A stretch of DNA of 64,000 nucleotides from Martinezella tropici (GCF_003287875.1 NZ_QMKK01000048.1:1-64000); one strand, 5' to 3'. Numbered from the stretch's first letter, positions 52,774 to 61,490 are shown. Numbers and translations: made by a program. Notes: generated from the sequence alone by a model not told the origin.

Positions 52774-52830
52774 ATGCCCGAAATCGAGATTTCATTCTTC
52801 CAAACCTCCAGCAGACAGCGGAACAAACGT

Positions 52831-54624
52831 ATGACCGGCACAGATAATCAGGCGAGCGGCAATCGAATGACAGGCGCGGAGATCGTGTTGCAGGCGCTCA
52901 AGGACAACGGCGTCGAACACATCTTCGGTTATCCGGGCGGTGCCGTGCTTCCGATCTACGACGAGATCTTCCAGCAGGACGACATCAAGCACATCCTCGT
53001 TCGCCACGAGCAGGGCGCCGGCCATGCGGCCGAGGGCTATGCCCGCTCCACCGGCAAGGTCGGCGTCATGCTGGTTACCTCCGGCCCGGGCGCGACCAAT
53101 GCGGTCACGCCGCTGCAGGACGCCTTGATGGATTCCGTCCCGCTTGTCTGCCTCAGCGGCCAGGTCCCGACAACTCTGATCGGCTCCGACGCCTTCCAGG
53201 AATGCGATACCGTCGGCATCACGCGGCCCTGCACCAAGCACAACTGGCTGGTCAAGGACGTCAACGAGCTGGCTGCTGTCATTCATGAAGCCTTCCGCAT
53301 CGCCCAGTCGGGTCGTCCAGGCCCCGTCGTCGTCGACATTCCGAAGGACATTCAGTTCGCGACCGGCACCTATACGCCGCCGGAAGCCCATCATGTCCAG
53401 AAGAGCTATCAGCCGAAGATCCAGGGCGATCTCAACAAGATCACGCAGGCGATCGAGCTGATGAAGAATGCCCGTCGTCCGGTCATCTATTCCGGCGGCG
53501 GCGTCGTCAATTCCGGTCCGGAAGCCTCCAAGCTGCTGCGCGAATTGGTCGAGCTGACCGATTTCCCGATCACGTCGACGCTGATGGGCCTCGGCGCCTA
53601 TCCGGCTTCCGGCAAGAACTGGCTCGGCATGCTCGGCATGCATGGTTCCTACGAGGCCAACATGGCGATGCATGATTGCGACGTCATGGTCTGCATCGGC
53701 GCGCGCTTCGACGACCGCATTACCGGCCGCCTGAATGCCTTCTCGCCGAATTCGAAGAAGATCCATATCGACATCGATCCGTCTTCGATCAACAAGAATG
53801 TCCGCGTCGATGTCGGCATCCTCGGCGATGTCGGCAATGTTCTGGAAGACATGGTTCGCCTGTGGCGCGCCTTGCCGCAGAAGCCGGCGGCAGAGCGTTT
53901 GGGCGACTGGTGGGCCGACATCACCCGCTGGCGCGCGCGCAATTCCTTTGCTTACAAGGCGAGCGACGACGTCATCATGCCGCAATATGCGATCCAGCGC
54001 CTCTATGAGCTGACGAAGCATCGCGATACCTACATCACCACCGAAGTCGGCCAGCACCAGATGTGGGCGGCGCAGTTCTACGGCTTCGAACAGCCGAACC
54101 GCTGGATGACCTCGGGTGGTCTCGGAACAATGGGCTACGGCCTGCCGGCAGCGCTCGGCGTGCAGATCGCCCATCCGGAGAGCCTTGTTATCGACATTGC
54201 CGGCGATGCCTCTATTCAGATGTGCATTCAGGAAATGTCGGCTGCGATTCAGCACAATGCGCCGATCAAGATCTTCATCCTCAACAACCAGTACATGGGC
54301 ATGGTTCGCCAGTGGCAGCAACTGCTGCATGGCAATCGTCTGTCCAATTCCTACACGGAAGCGATGCCTGATTTCGTCAAGCTTGCGGAAGCCTATGGTG
54401 CCGTCGGCCTGCGTTGCGAGAAGCCGGGTGAGCTCGATGCCGCTATCCAGGAAATGATCGACGTCAACAAGCCGGTCATCTTCGATTGCCGCGTCGCCAA
54501 TCTCGCCAACTGCTTCCCGATGATCCCCTCGGGCAAGGCGCACAACGAAATGCTGCTGCCGGACGAAGCAACCGACGAGGCCGTCGCCAATGCCATCGAC
54601 GCCAAGGGGCGCCAGCTGGTTTGA
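52831..54624 (+). CDS. ilvB: Acetolactate synthase, large (catalytic) subunit
   Basis: First common step of valine/isoleucine (and leucine) synthesis: condenses pyruvate with pyruvate or 2-oxobutyrate using thiamine diphosphate. The 597-residue protein has the catalytic Glu in LVRHEQGAGHAAEGYAR, the herbicide-sensitive regions, and the ThDP motif GDASIQMCIQEMS with NNQYMGMVRQW. Its start is set at 52831 (MTGTDNQASGNRMTG), since the ATG at 52774 sits directly after the attenuator T-run and is an unlikely initiator. It forms an operon with ilvH under attenuation. Confidence 0.95.
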   Translation: MTGTDNQASGNRMTGAEIVLQALKDNGVEHIFGYPGGAVLPIYDEIFQQDDIKHILVRHEQGAGHAAEGYARSTGKVGVMLVTSGPGATNAVTPLQDALMDSVPLVCLSGQVPTTLIGSDAFQECDTVGITRPCTKHNWLVKDVNELAAVIHEAFRIAQSGRPGPVVVDIPKDIQFATGTYTPPEAHHVQKSYQPKIQGDLNKITQAIELMKNARRPVIYSGGGVVNSGPEASKLLRELVELTDFPITSTLMGLGAYPASGKNWLGMLGMHGSYEANMAMHDCDVMVCIGARFDDRITGRLNAFSPNSKKIHIDIDPSSINKNVRVDVGILGDVGNVLEDMVRLWRALPQKPAAERLGDWWADITRWRARNSFAYKASDDVIMPQYAIQRLYELTKHRDTYITTEVGQHQMWAAQFYGFEQPNRWMTSGGLGTMGYGLPAALGVQIAHPESLVIDIAGDASIQMCIQEMSAAIQHNAPIKIFILNNQYMGMVRQWQQLLHGNRLSNSYTEAMPDFVKLAEAYGAVGLRCEKPGELDAAIQEMIDVNKPVIFDCRVANLANCFPMIPSGKAHNEMLLPDEATDEAVANAIDAKGRQLV

Positions 54625-54709
54625 TCGATAGCTGGGGTGCTGCAGACGCCGCGCCCCAGCCGATCCCGCCGGCATGCCGAACAAGAACCGAGGAAACGGA
54701 ACAAGGATC

Positions 54710-55282
54710 ATGAACGCACACCTTCAAGCCACGGGCTCCGCCTACTTCATTTCGCCCGAAACCGCGGCGGCCGAGAGCCATACGCTTTCGGTGCTCGTCG
54801 ACAATGAGCCCGGCGTTCTCGCCCGCGTCATCGGCCTCTTCTCCGGCCGTGGCTACAATATCGAAAGCCTCACCGTTTCGGAGACGGAGCATCAGGCGCA
54901 TCTGTCGCGCATCACCATCGTCACGCGCGGCACGCCGCAGGTGCTGGAGCAGATCAAGGCGCAGCTTGAGCGCATCGTTCCCGTTCACCGCGTCGTCGAT
55001 CTGACGGTGCGTGCCCGCGAACTCGGCCAGGAGCGGCCGATCGAGCGCGAAGTGGCACTGCTGAAGGTCACCGGAAACGGCGAGACGCGCGCCGAGACGC
55101 TGCGGCTCGCCGACGCCTTCCACGCGAAGGTCGTGGATGCGACCGTCGAGCACTTCATTTTCGAGATCACCGGCAAGTCCTCGAAAATCGATCAGTTCAT
55201 CGCCATCGTCAAGCCGCTCGGCCTTATCGAAGTCTGCCGCACCGGCATTGCTGCGATGAACCGCGGCTCACAGGGGATGTAA
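54710..55282 (+). CDS. ilvH: Acetolactate synthase, small (regulatory) subunit
   Basis: A 190-residue subunit carrying an ACT domain (about 25-95) that confers valine feedback and boosts catalysis. Motifs: TLSVLVDNEPGVLARVIGLF, GRGYNIESLTVSETE and RIVPVHRVVDLT; the C-terminal ALS_ss_C domain reads DAFHAKVVDATVEHFIFEIT. ATG 54710 has AAGGA upstream; an ATG at 54674 adds 12 residues without a Shine-Dalgarno. It follows ilvB after 85 bp and is presumably co-transcribed. Confidence 0.95.
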   Translation: MNAHLQATGSAYFISPETAAAESHTLSVLVDNEPGVLARVIGLFSGRGYNIESLTVSETEHQAHLSRITIVTRGTPQVLEQIKAQLERIVPVHRVVDLTVRARELGQERPIEREVALLKVTGNGETRAETLRLADAFHAKVVDATVEHFIFEITGKSSKIDQFIAIVKPLGLIEVCRTGIAAMNRGSQGM

Positions 55283-55336
55283 GAGCCTGCGGCGTTGAGG
55301 GGTAATCGCATATGAGGCAAATCGGCGCTGCAAATT

Positions 55337-55358
55337 CCTTCTCCCCGAGGGGAGAAGG
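55337..55358. repeat. Small palindromic hairpin (CCTTCTCCC family)
   Basis: A perfect 9-bp-arm hairpin CCTTCTCCC-CGAG-GGGAGAAGG between ilvH and the next gene. It is the same family as the palindromes after pdxJ (63746-63890), scattered in rhizobial genomes; it may also act as a weak terminator. Confidence 0.65.
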
Positions 55359-55373
55359 GGAAACGCGGCAATA

Positions 55374-56381
55374 ATGGCCGACACCGGCGAAAAGCCGTGG
55401 CATCCGCCGGCCGGCATGCGCCTCGGTGCCGCACCTTTCGTCCGTGGTGATTTTCCCTGGCTTGAGCATTATTTCGATTCGCAGAAGCTGGCTTCGATCC
55501 TTTCTTCTGGAATAGGCGGCATCGTGTCCTGGGGTGGCCGCGCGCCGGCCAAGGTGGCAGCCAGGTTTGCGCGGTTTCGCGGATTGCGCCACTGGCATCT
55601 CGAGGACGGTTTCCTGCGGTCGATGGGGCTTGGCAAGTCCGGCGCCATTCCGCTGTCCATCGTTATCGACGATCTTGGCCTGCCCGTCGATGCAAACAGG
55701 CCGTCGCGGCTTGAGCAGCTGATAGAGGGGGCGGGAGAGGCAGGAGAGCTCGGCCGCGCTATCCGCGAGCAGATCGTTCTCAACAAGCTCTCGAAATACA
55801 ATCATCTCCCTCATCGACAGCTCAATATCGAGCGGACTGCAAAGCGCCGCATTCTGCTGGTGGATCAGGTCGTTGGCGACGTTTCCGTCGACAGGGCGCT
55901 CGGCTCAAAAGCCTCCTTCGAGAAGATGCTTGCCGATGGGCTGGCGAGCGATTCGCAATGCCTCATCCGCACCCATCCGGATGTCATGGCCGGGCTTCGT
56001 AAGGGATATCTTACGGGGCCGGCTTCCAAGGGCGATGTGGTCATGATCGACGATGCCGTGTCGGTGGCCTCCATCCTCGAAGTCGTCGACGAGGTTTGGA
56101 CGGTTTCGAGCCAGTTCGGCTTCGATGCGCTGCTGCGCGGCATTCCGGTCCGCTGCTATGCCGCGCCCTTTTATGCAGGCTGGGGGGTGACCGAGGATCA
56201 TTTCGGCGTTTACACCAAGGCAATACTTGCCGGGCGCCGGACCAAGCGGAGGACGGTCGATCAGATCGCCGCCGCCGCCTTTTCACTTTACCCGACCTAT
56301 CGCGATCCGGCCGACTGGCAGGAGATCGATGCTTTCCGGGCAATTGAGCTGATCGTCGCGCAGCAGAAGGCTGCTGCGTAA
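55374..56381 (+). CDS. KpsC-like capsule polysaccharide biosynthesis protein (single domain)
   Basis: A 335-residue protein of the Capsule_synth (KpsC/KpsS/LipA) family, relatives of which are beta-Kdo glycosyltransferases building the lipid-linker of group 2 capsules. Motifs: HWHLEDGFLRSMGLG, SIVIDDLG, LVDQVVGDVSV, IRTHPDV and TVSSQFGFDALLRGIPVRCY, then YAGWGVTEDH. E. coli KpsC carries two such domains; here there is only one. No other capsule gene adjoins. It may act in K-antigen/LPS synthesis. The start is not well defined (poor Shine-Dalgarno). Confidence 0.82.
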   Translation: MADTGEKPWHPPAGMRLGAAPFVRGDFPWLEHYFDSQKLASILSSGIGGIVSWGGRAPAKVAARFARFRGLRHWHLEDGFLRSMGLGKSGAIPLSIVIDDLGLPVDANRPSRLEQLIEGAGEAGELGRAIREQIVLNKLSKYNHLPHRQLNIERTAKRRILLVDQVVGDVSVDRALGSKASFEKMLADGLASDSQCLIRTHPDVMAGLRKGYLTGPASKGDVVMIDDAVSVASILEVVDEVWTVSSQFGFDALLRGIPVRCYAAPFYAGWGVTEDHFGVYTKAILAGRRTKRRTVDQIAAAAFSLYPTYRDPADWQEIDAFRAIELIVAQQKAAA

Positions 56382-56383
56382 AC

Positions 56384-57229
56384 CTATAGCATCTCCAATG
56401 ACTTCTTTCGCGACGGCGGCGGGAAGGCGGCATCGAGCACAGCCCAATCCTCGTCGGTGATATCGATATCGATCGAGTCACGGTTTTCCTCGATGCGCTG
56501 AGGGTTCGAGGACTTCGGGATCGAGATCACGCCGTCGCGCTCCAGCAGAAAGGCAAGCGCGATCTGGGCCGGCGTCGCCTGATAGGTCTTGGCAATCCGG
56601 ATCAGCTCGGGATGGTGGAGCAGGCGGCCTTGCTCGATCGGCGAATAGGCCATGATTGGAATGCTTCGCTCCTGGCACCAGGGCAAAAGGTCATATTCGA
56701 TGCCGCGCCGGGAGAGATTGTAGAGCACCTGGTTGGTCGCGACATTGCCGCCGTTCGGCACGGAAAGGAGCTCGTCCATATCCGCGACATCGAAATTCGA
56801 CACGCCCCAGGCTTCGATCTTCCCGGCCGCCTTTAGGCTTTCGAAGGCTTCCACCGTTTCTTCGAGCGGATACTTGCCCCGCCAATGCAGCAGATAGAGA
56901 TCGATGCGATCGGTATTCAGGCGCTTCAGGCTGCGTTCGCAGGCTGCAACTGCGCCCTTGCGGCTCGCATTGGTGGGATAGACCTTGCTGACGAGAAAGA
57001 CGTCGTCGCGGCGGCCTTCGATCGCCTTGCCGACAATCTCCTCCGAGCCGCCGTCTGCATACATCTCAGCCGTGTCGATCAGCGTCATGCCGAGATCGAG
57101 GCCGGTTTTCAGGCTGGCGATCTCATCCCTGGCGCTTGCTGCATTCTCGCCCATATTCCAGGTGCCCTGGCCAAGGGCCGGAACCTGGATGCCAGAAGGA
57201 AGGGTGACGGTTGGGATGGGCTCGCGCAT
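56384..57229 (-). CDS. Aldo/keto reductase
   Basis: A 281-residue NADPH-dependent (beta/alpha)8 aldo-keto reductase, AKR5/YeaE-like. Catalytic residues visible: Asp and Tyr in LIDTAEMYADGGSE, Lys in VFLVSKVYP, His in LYLLHWRGKYPLEE. The cofactor loop is ISIPKSSNPQRIEEN. Reduces carbonyls such as methylglyoxal in relatives. ATG 57229 is preferred, as GAGGAA lies 8 nt upstream. It lies tail-to-tail with the KpsC-like gene (2 bp between the stops). Confidence 0.93.
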   Translation of the reverse strand: MREPIPTVTLPSGIQVPALGQGTWNMGENAASARDEIASLKTGLDLGMTLIDTAEMYADGGSEEIVGKAIEGRRDDVFLVSKVYPTNASRKGAVAACERSLKRLNTDRIDLYLLHWRGKYPLEETVEAFESLKAAGKIEAWGVSNFDVADMDELLSVPNGGNVATNQVLYNLSRRGIEYDLLPWCQERSIPIMAYSPIEQGRLLHHPELIRIAKTYQATPAQIALAFLLERDGVISIPKSSNPQRIEENRDSIDIDITDEDWAVLDAAFPPPSRKKSLEML

Positions 57230-57435
57230 GGTCATTCCTCGCTGGAGAAAACCGAAGGATAGGGGCATTCAACCGGATTTCAATCGGCATCCGTCATGTC
57301 ACGGTGACAATCATCCTATGGCTTTCGTATGGCCGGCGAACTAATGTCGCACCGTCATGCGCCGCCGCATTTTTGCGCGCGTGAAGAAGAATTTTGGATG
57401 CCGCCTTGTCACGATACGGTGTCCTGGGAGGCATC

Positions 57436-58029
57436 ATGGCGCTGGATACATTTCTGGCTCTTCTACTTTTTGCATTCACGACCTCGATCACGCCCGGACC
57501 GAACAACATGATGTTGTTTACCTCCGGTGTGAACTTCGGTTTCCGGCGCACCATTCCACATATGCTCGGCATCGGTGTCGGCTTTTTTGTGCTGCTGATT
57601 GCGGTGGGATTGGGGTTGGGGGCGCTTCTGCACACGGTGCCCGTGCTTTATACCGCGCTTAAATTCGCCGGCGGGGCCTATCTCGTCTGGATTGCCTGGA
57701 AGATCGGCACTTCGCGCAGCCTGAGCGAGGCGGAAAGCGATGCAAAGCCGATGAGTTTCATCAGCGCTGCTGCGTTCCAATGGGTCAATCCCAAGGCGTG
57801 GGTGATGGCTGTCACCGCCATGGCCACTTACACTAACGAGCAGCTCTATCTCTTCACCGTTCTGCTCGTCGGACTGGCATTTGCAGCCGTGAATGTGCCG
57901 AGCGTATCGACCTGGGCGGGCTTCGGCTCCGTGCTGCGCGGCTGGCTGTCCGATCCCATCAGGCTTAAATGGTTCAACATAACCATGGCCATCCTGCTGG
58001 TGCTCAGTCTCTGGCCGATGCTAAAGTAA
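57436..58029 (+). CDS. LysE/RhtB-family amino acid exporter
   Basis: A 197-residue inner-membrane protein with about six helices and the family signature TTSITPGPNNMMLFTSGVNF near the N-terminus, followed by FRRTIPHMLGIGVGFFVLL and FQWVNPKAWVMAVTAMA. It exports an amino acid or metabolite. The ATG has GGGAGG upstream. It precedes the nitrile hydratase genes by 22 bp in the same direction, so it may be co-transcribed, perhaps to export an amide or acid product; this is inference. Confidence 0.9.
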   Translation: MALDTFLALLLFAFTTSITPGPNNMMLFTSGVNFGFRRTIPHMLGIGVGFFVLLIAVGLGLGALLHTVPVLYTALKFAGGAYLVWIAWKIGTSRSLSEAESDAKPMSFISAAAFQWVNPKAWVMAVTAMATYTNEQLYLFTVLLVGLAFAAVNVPSVSTWAGFGSVLRGWLSDPIRLKWFNITMAILLVLSLWPMLK

Positions 58030-58051
58030 CGGCCAGAGACAGGAGGAAGCC

Positions 58052-58687
58052 ATGTCCCACGGACATTCGCACGATGATGACGATCATCATCACCACGACA
58101 ACCACTATTCGGACATGCAGGCGCGGGTGAAGGCGCTGGAGACGCTGCTGACGGAAAAGGGCTTGATCGATCCTGCGGCGATCGACCGTATCGTCGAGAC
58201 CTATGAGACGAAGGTCGGGCCACGCAATGGGGCGCAGGTGGTGGCGAAAGCCTGGAGCGATCCCGACTTTGCCGACTGGCTGCGGCGCGACGCGACGGCG
58301 GCGATTGCCAGTCTCGGCTTTACCGGCCGCCAGGGCGAGCATATGCGCGCGGTGTTCAATACGTCGGAAACGCATAATCTTATCGTCTGCACGCTCTGCT
58401 CCTGCTATCCATGGGCCGTGCTCGGACTACCGCCGGTCTGGTACAAGGCGCCGGCCTATCGCTCCCGCGCGGTGATCGATCCGCGTGGCGTGCTCGCCGA
58501 ATTCGGCCTGACATTGCCGCAGGAGACGAAAATCCGTGTGTGGGATTCGACGGCGGAACTTCGCTATCTGGTAATCCCTGAGCGGCCTGCCGGCTCCGAA
58601 GATATGGATGAGGCGGCGCTGGCGGATCTCGTCAGCCGCGACGCCATGATCGGTACCGCGCTCGCCAAGACTCCGGAGGCCGCGTAA
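58052..58687 (+). CDS. nthA: Nitrile hydratase alpha subunit (cobalt type)
   Basis: Hydrates nitriles to amides. The 211-residue alpha subunit carries the metal claw VCTLCSCYPW with Cys113, Cys116, Ser117 and Cys118; Thr114 in CTLCSC marks the cobalt-type enzyme (Fe-types have Ser). A His/Asp-rich N-terminus (HSHDDDDHHHHDNH) may help metal delivery. A substrate-channel segment LGLPPVWYKAP follows the claw. It overlaps the beta-subunit gene by 1 bp (TAATG). A classical alpha-beta-activator operon follows. Confidence 0.95.
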   Translation: MSHGHSHDDDDHHHHDNHYSDMQARVKALETLLTEKGLIDPAAIDRIVETYETKVGPRNGAQVVAKAWSDPDFADWLRRDATAAIASLGFTGRQGEHMRAVFNTSETHNLIVCTLCSCYPWAVLGLPPVWYKAPAYRSRAVIDPRGVLAEFGLTLPQETKIRVWDSTAELRYLVIPERPAGSEDMDEAALADLVSRDAMIGTALAKTPEAA

Positions 58688-59346
58688 TGAACGGTCCACA
58701 CGATCTCGGCGGCCAGATGGGTTTCGGCCCGGTCGCGCCGGAACCGAACGAGCCCTATTTCCATGCCGAATGGGAAAAGCGTGCGCTCGGCATCACGCTC
58801 TCCTGTGGTGCCTTCGGTGCCTGGACCATTGATGAAAGCCGGCATGCACGCGAAAACATTCCGCCGGCCAGCTATCTTGGCGCTAGCTACTATGAGATCT
58901 GGATTCGTGCTGTCGAAGCGCTGCTGGAGCGGCACGGCTTCGCCACCGCCGAAGAGTCCCGGATCGGCCATTCGCTCGAACAGGGCAGAGTGCCGAAGCG
59001 GGTTCTGAAGGCTGAAATGGTCGATGGCGCATTGGCGAAGGGCGGTCCTTGTGACCGGCCGGTCGAGACCGCCCCGCTCTTTGCCGTCGGCGATCATGTC
59101 CGCACCAAGAACTTCAACCCGATCGGCCACACCAGATTGCCGCGCTATGCCCGCGCAAAGACGGGTGTCATCGAAGCGGTGCAGGGCTCCTTCGTCTTCC
59201 CCGATGACAATGCCCATGGCCGCGGCGAAAATCCGCAATGGGTCTATACGGTCGTCTTCGACGGTGCCGAGATCTGGGGCGAGGGCGCTGATCCCTCTTT
59301 GACGGTCTCGATCGATGCCTGGGAGAGCTATCTTGAGCGCGTGTGA
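58687..59346 (+). CDS. nthB: Nitrile hydratase beta subunit
   Basis: A 219-residue beta subunit with the N-terminal helical part (MNGPHDLGGQMGFGPV, the usual start) and a C-terminal SH3-like barrel (FAVGDHVRTKNFNPIGHTRL, YTVVFDGAEIWGEGADPS). The two Arg residues that stabilise the oxidised Cys ligands are expected in its N-terminal half (SRHARENIPPASY region). It overlaps the alpha stop by 1 bp and the activator gene at its end. Confidence 0.95.
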   Translation: MNGPHDLGGQMGFGPVAPEPNEPYFHAEWEKRALGITLSCGAFGAWTIDESRHARENIPPASYLGASYYEIWIRAVEALLERHGFATAEESRIGHSLEQGRVPKRVLKAEMVDGALAKGGPCDRPVETAPLFAVGDHVRTKNFNPIGHTRLPRYARAKTGVIEAVQGSFVFPDDNAHGRGENPQWVYTVVFDGAEIWGEGADPSLTVSIDAWESYLERV

Positions 59347-59704
59347 GGTCCCATCGCCTCTGGCGCAATCGCCCGGACTGCCGAAGTCTGCCGATGGCGA
59401 GCCAGTCTTTCCGGAACCCTGGGCGGCGGACGCTTTTGCGATGACCGTTCACCTGCACGAGCAGGGCCTGTTTGCCTGGAGCGAATGGGCTGAGCAGTTG
59501 TCGGCGGAACTTCACAAGCCGGGCCGCGCGCCTGACGGCAGCGATTATTTCGACTGCTGGGTGGCTGCTTTGTCAGGGCTGCTGGTCGCGAAGGGCATTG
59601 CCGATATCGACGCGATTGTGGCTTTGCAGCAAAGCTGGCAACGCGCCGCCGAGGCAACGCCGCATGGCAGGCCGATCGCGCTTGAAAACGATCCTCAGCG
59701 TTAA
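59333..59704 (+). CDS. Nitrile hydratase accessory/activator protein (P14K-like)
   Basis: A 123-residue homologue of P14K/NhlE-type activators, which carry the alpha subunit and insert cobalt by self-subunit swapping. It resembles a beta-subunit N-terminus: FPEPWAADAFAMTVHLHEQG, FAWSEWAEQLSAEL and DYFDCWVAALSGLLVAKGI. A TTG start at 59333 with GGGAGAG before it is preferred; ATG 59315 is the alternative. It overlaps the beta gene. A dedicated activator supports the cobalt-type assignment. Confidence 0.88.
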   Translation: MSACEVPSPLAQSPGLPKSADGEPVFPEPWAADAFAMTVHLHEQGLFAWSEWAEQLSAELHKPGRAPDGSDYFDCWVAALSGLLVAKGIADIDAIVALQQSWQRAAEATPHGRPIALENDPQR

Positions 59705-59771
59705 ATGAACGGCTCCCTTGGGCCATCCTCGCCCTTCGAGGCTCCAGTCTGCGACCTCCGCGCCTCAGTCT

Positions 59772-60575
59772 TCAGGATGAGAACTGCCTGTAGCACTCGT
59801 CCGCCACCTGCTGCAGCATGTCCCGCGAGATTTCGCCCGTCACGGCATAGCCGAGATCGCCGTCGATCCAATAGAAGGTCTCGACGGCCTTGTCGCTGGC
59901 AAAGCGGAAGCTGGTTGTTGTGTTGCCGCTATTGCGCCCAACCAGCACGGTCAGGCGCTGACCGCTGGCATTTTCATACATGAACAGGGCGCCGGGCGTG
60001 CCGTTGACCGGCAGCAGCCGGCCACCGACCAACTGGAAGCCTAGCGTCTGCAGGCTCGGCACCTTCAGACCGGCGACATTCATGCGTTTGCCGAGCCAGG
60101 TGGCGAGATGGGCTTCCTGATCCGCGCCGACCTCGACGGGATGGCGGATATCGCTGGCATAAACGACGAAAGCCGAATGCGCCTGTTGCGGCAGGGCTTC
60201 GATCGAGGTCAGCTGTAATTCGCGCGGTACCAGGAGATCCGGGCCGAAATGACCGGCTGCCGCACCGGCGACGAACAGTGCCAGTGAGGCGGCGAGCATC
60301 ATCAGCCTGCGGCTGCGCTGTGGCGGGATCGCTTGCGCGGAGAGCGTGCTTCTGCTTGTGGAAATGAGATCAGTGTCGCCGTCCTTCGATATGGCATAGG
60401 GCGAGAACATGGCCCGGATGTCATCGTTCTGGACCTGCCATGCCGCAACGGCGGCGGCATCTTCGGGGTTTTCGGTCAGCCACGCCTGCAATTCCGCCTG
60501 TTTTTCCGGTGGCAGAAGGCCATCGGCAAAGGCGTGAAGGTCCGCTTCGGTCACGGTCGGTTTGCGTTCGTTCAT
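59772..60575 (-). CDS. Membrane anti-sigma factor
   Basis: A 267-residue anti-sigma factor. A short cytoplasmic sigma-binding part begins TEADLHAFADGLLPPEKQAE, without the HxxxCxxC zinc motif of ZAS types. One membrane helix (about 89-108; MMLAASLALFVAGAAAGHFG) and a periplasmic sensing domain (about 115-267; PVEVGADQEAHLATWLGKRM, GFQLVGGRLLPV, LFMYENASGQRLTVLV) follow. Its start overlaps the sigma stop by 4 bp (ATGA). The signal it senses is unknown. Confidence 0.9.
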   Translation of the reverse strand: MNERKPTVTEADLHAFADGLLPPEKQAELQAWLTENPEDAAAVAAWQVQNDDIRAMFSPYAISKDGDTDLISTSRSTLSAQAIPPQRSRRLMMLAASLALFVAGAAAGHFGPDLLVPRELQLTSIEALPQQAHSAFVVYASDIRHPVEVGADQEAHLATWLGKRMNVAGLKVPSLQTLGFQLVGGRLLPVNGTPGALFMYENASGQRLTVLVGRNSGNTTTSFRFASDKAVETFYWIDGDLGYAVTGEISRDMLQQVADECYRQFSS

Positions 60576-61126
60576 CTTGGTCTCCGAAGCGTGACAACAT
60601 TGTCTGCATCCAACAGGCTGGTCATCTTCTGCCGCGCGCGCGACAGGCGCGACATCACGGTGCCGATCGGGATATCGAGCATATCGGCGACATCCTGATA
60701 GCTGCAGCCTTCGACGACGACGAGCATCAGCACTGCGCGATAGTCTTCACTAAGGCTGTTCAGTGCCGTTTCCAGGCGCGATCGCTGCAGCGGATCACTG
60801 TCCGCCTCGGCTGCCGCCAAGTGGCTGTTGTCATCGATATCGACAAAGCTGCGGCCCACCTCCTGGCGCCGCCCGTTGCGATAGAGATTGGTCATGATGG
60901 TGAGGACCCAGCCGCGCAGGTTCAGCCCGCGCCACTGACCGCGCCGGGTCAGGGCCTTTTCGACGCAATCCTGAAGCAGGTCCTCGCCATCGGCGTCCGA
61001 ACGGGTGAGGCTGCGCGAATAGCGCCTCAACGAGGGGAGGAGCGCCAGCACTTCCGCCTCGAAGCTGTCGGGCGCGGGGGATGTTCCCGCCGCGCCCTTT
61101 TCGTTCCCATCAGGGCTTCGCGACAT
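60572..61126 (-). CDS. ECF-type RNA polymerase sigma factor
   Basis: A 184-residue ECF sigma factor. Region 2 (about 25-90) includes LLPSLRRYSRSLTRSDADGE, DLLQDCVEKAL and GWVLTIMTNLYRNGRR. Region 4 (about 125-175) has LSEDYRAVLMLVVVEGCSYQ and DVADMLDIPIGTVMSRLSRA. ATG 61126 is set inside the end of the upstream COG4315 gene (17-bp overlap), giving a three-gene operon. It likely activates its own operon through the promoter at 61554-61584. Confidence 0.92.
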   Translation of the reverse strand: MSRSPDGNEKGAAGTSPAPDSFEAEVLALLPSLRRYSRSLTRSDADGEDLLQDCVEKALTRRGQWRGLNLRGWVLTIMTNLYRNGRRQEVGRSFVDIDDNSHLAAAEADSDPLQRSRLETALNSLSEDYRAVLMLVVVEGCSYQDVADMLDIPIGTVMSRLSRARQKMTSLLDADNVVTLRRPR

Positions 61127-61490
61127 CCCATACGCCCTTGAAGCCGTCGCCGGCGACATCACCGGATTTTGTGTCCTTGACGAAGAAATAGAGCGGCATG
61201 CCGTCCTTTGCCCACTGTTTCTTCCCGTCCTTGCGGGTAATGATCGAATATGCACCTTCCGCCTTGGCTTTGCTATCGGCGATCAGCGGCGGCCAGGCTT
61301 TCGCGCAATCGCCGTTGCAATTGGATTCGCCCGACTTGTCGTTCTTGAACGTATAGAGCGTCATGCCGTTCTCGCCGGCTAGCACCTTGCCCTTGGCGCT
61401 TTCGACCGTCTTGACTGGAGCCGCGGCGAGTGCGGCCGTGGCAAAGGCAGATGCCGCAGCGAGCGCGGTCAGGAATCTCATGGTCTTCAT
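61110..61490 (-). CDS. Secreted COG4315-type protein
   Basis: A 126-residue exported protein with signal peptide (MKTMRFLTALAAASAFATAA, cleavage near ALA-AA) and two copies of the short COG4315 repeat: LAGENGMTLYTFKNDKSGES with a CNGDCAKAWPPL Cys pair, and WAKDGMPLYFFVKDTKSGDV. The function is unknown; relatives often sit with ECF sigma/anti-sigma pairs, as here. It is first in the operon and likely a target of the sigma factor. Confidence 0.9.
   Translation of the reverse strand: MKTMRFLTALAAASAFATAALAAAPVKTVESAKGKVLAGENGMTLYTFKNDKSGESNCNGDCAKAWPPLIADSKAKAEGAYSIITRKDGKKQWAKDGMPLYFFVKDTKSGDVAGDGFKGVWDVAKP

Noticed and set aside
52792..54711. Long minus-strand open frame opposite ilvB
   Set aside because: Antisense shadow; ilvB on the plus strand is complete with ThDP motifs and an attenuator.
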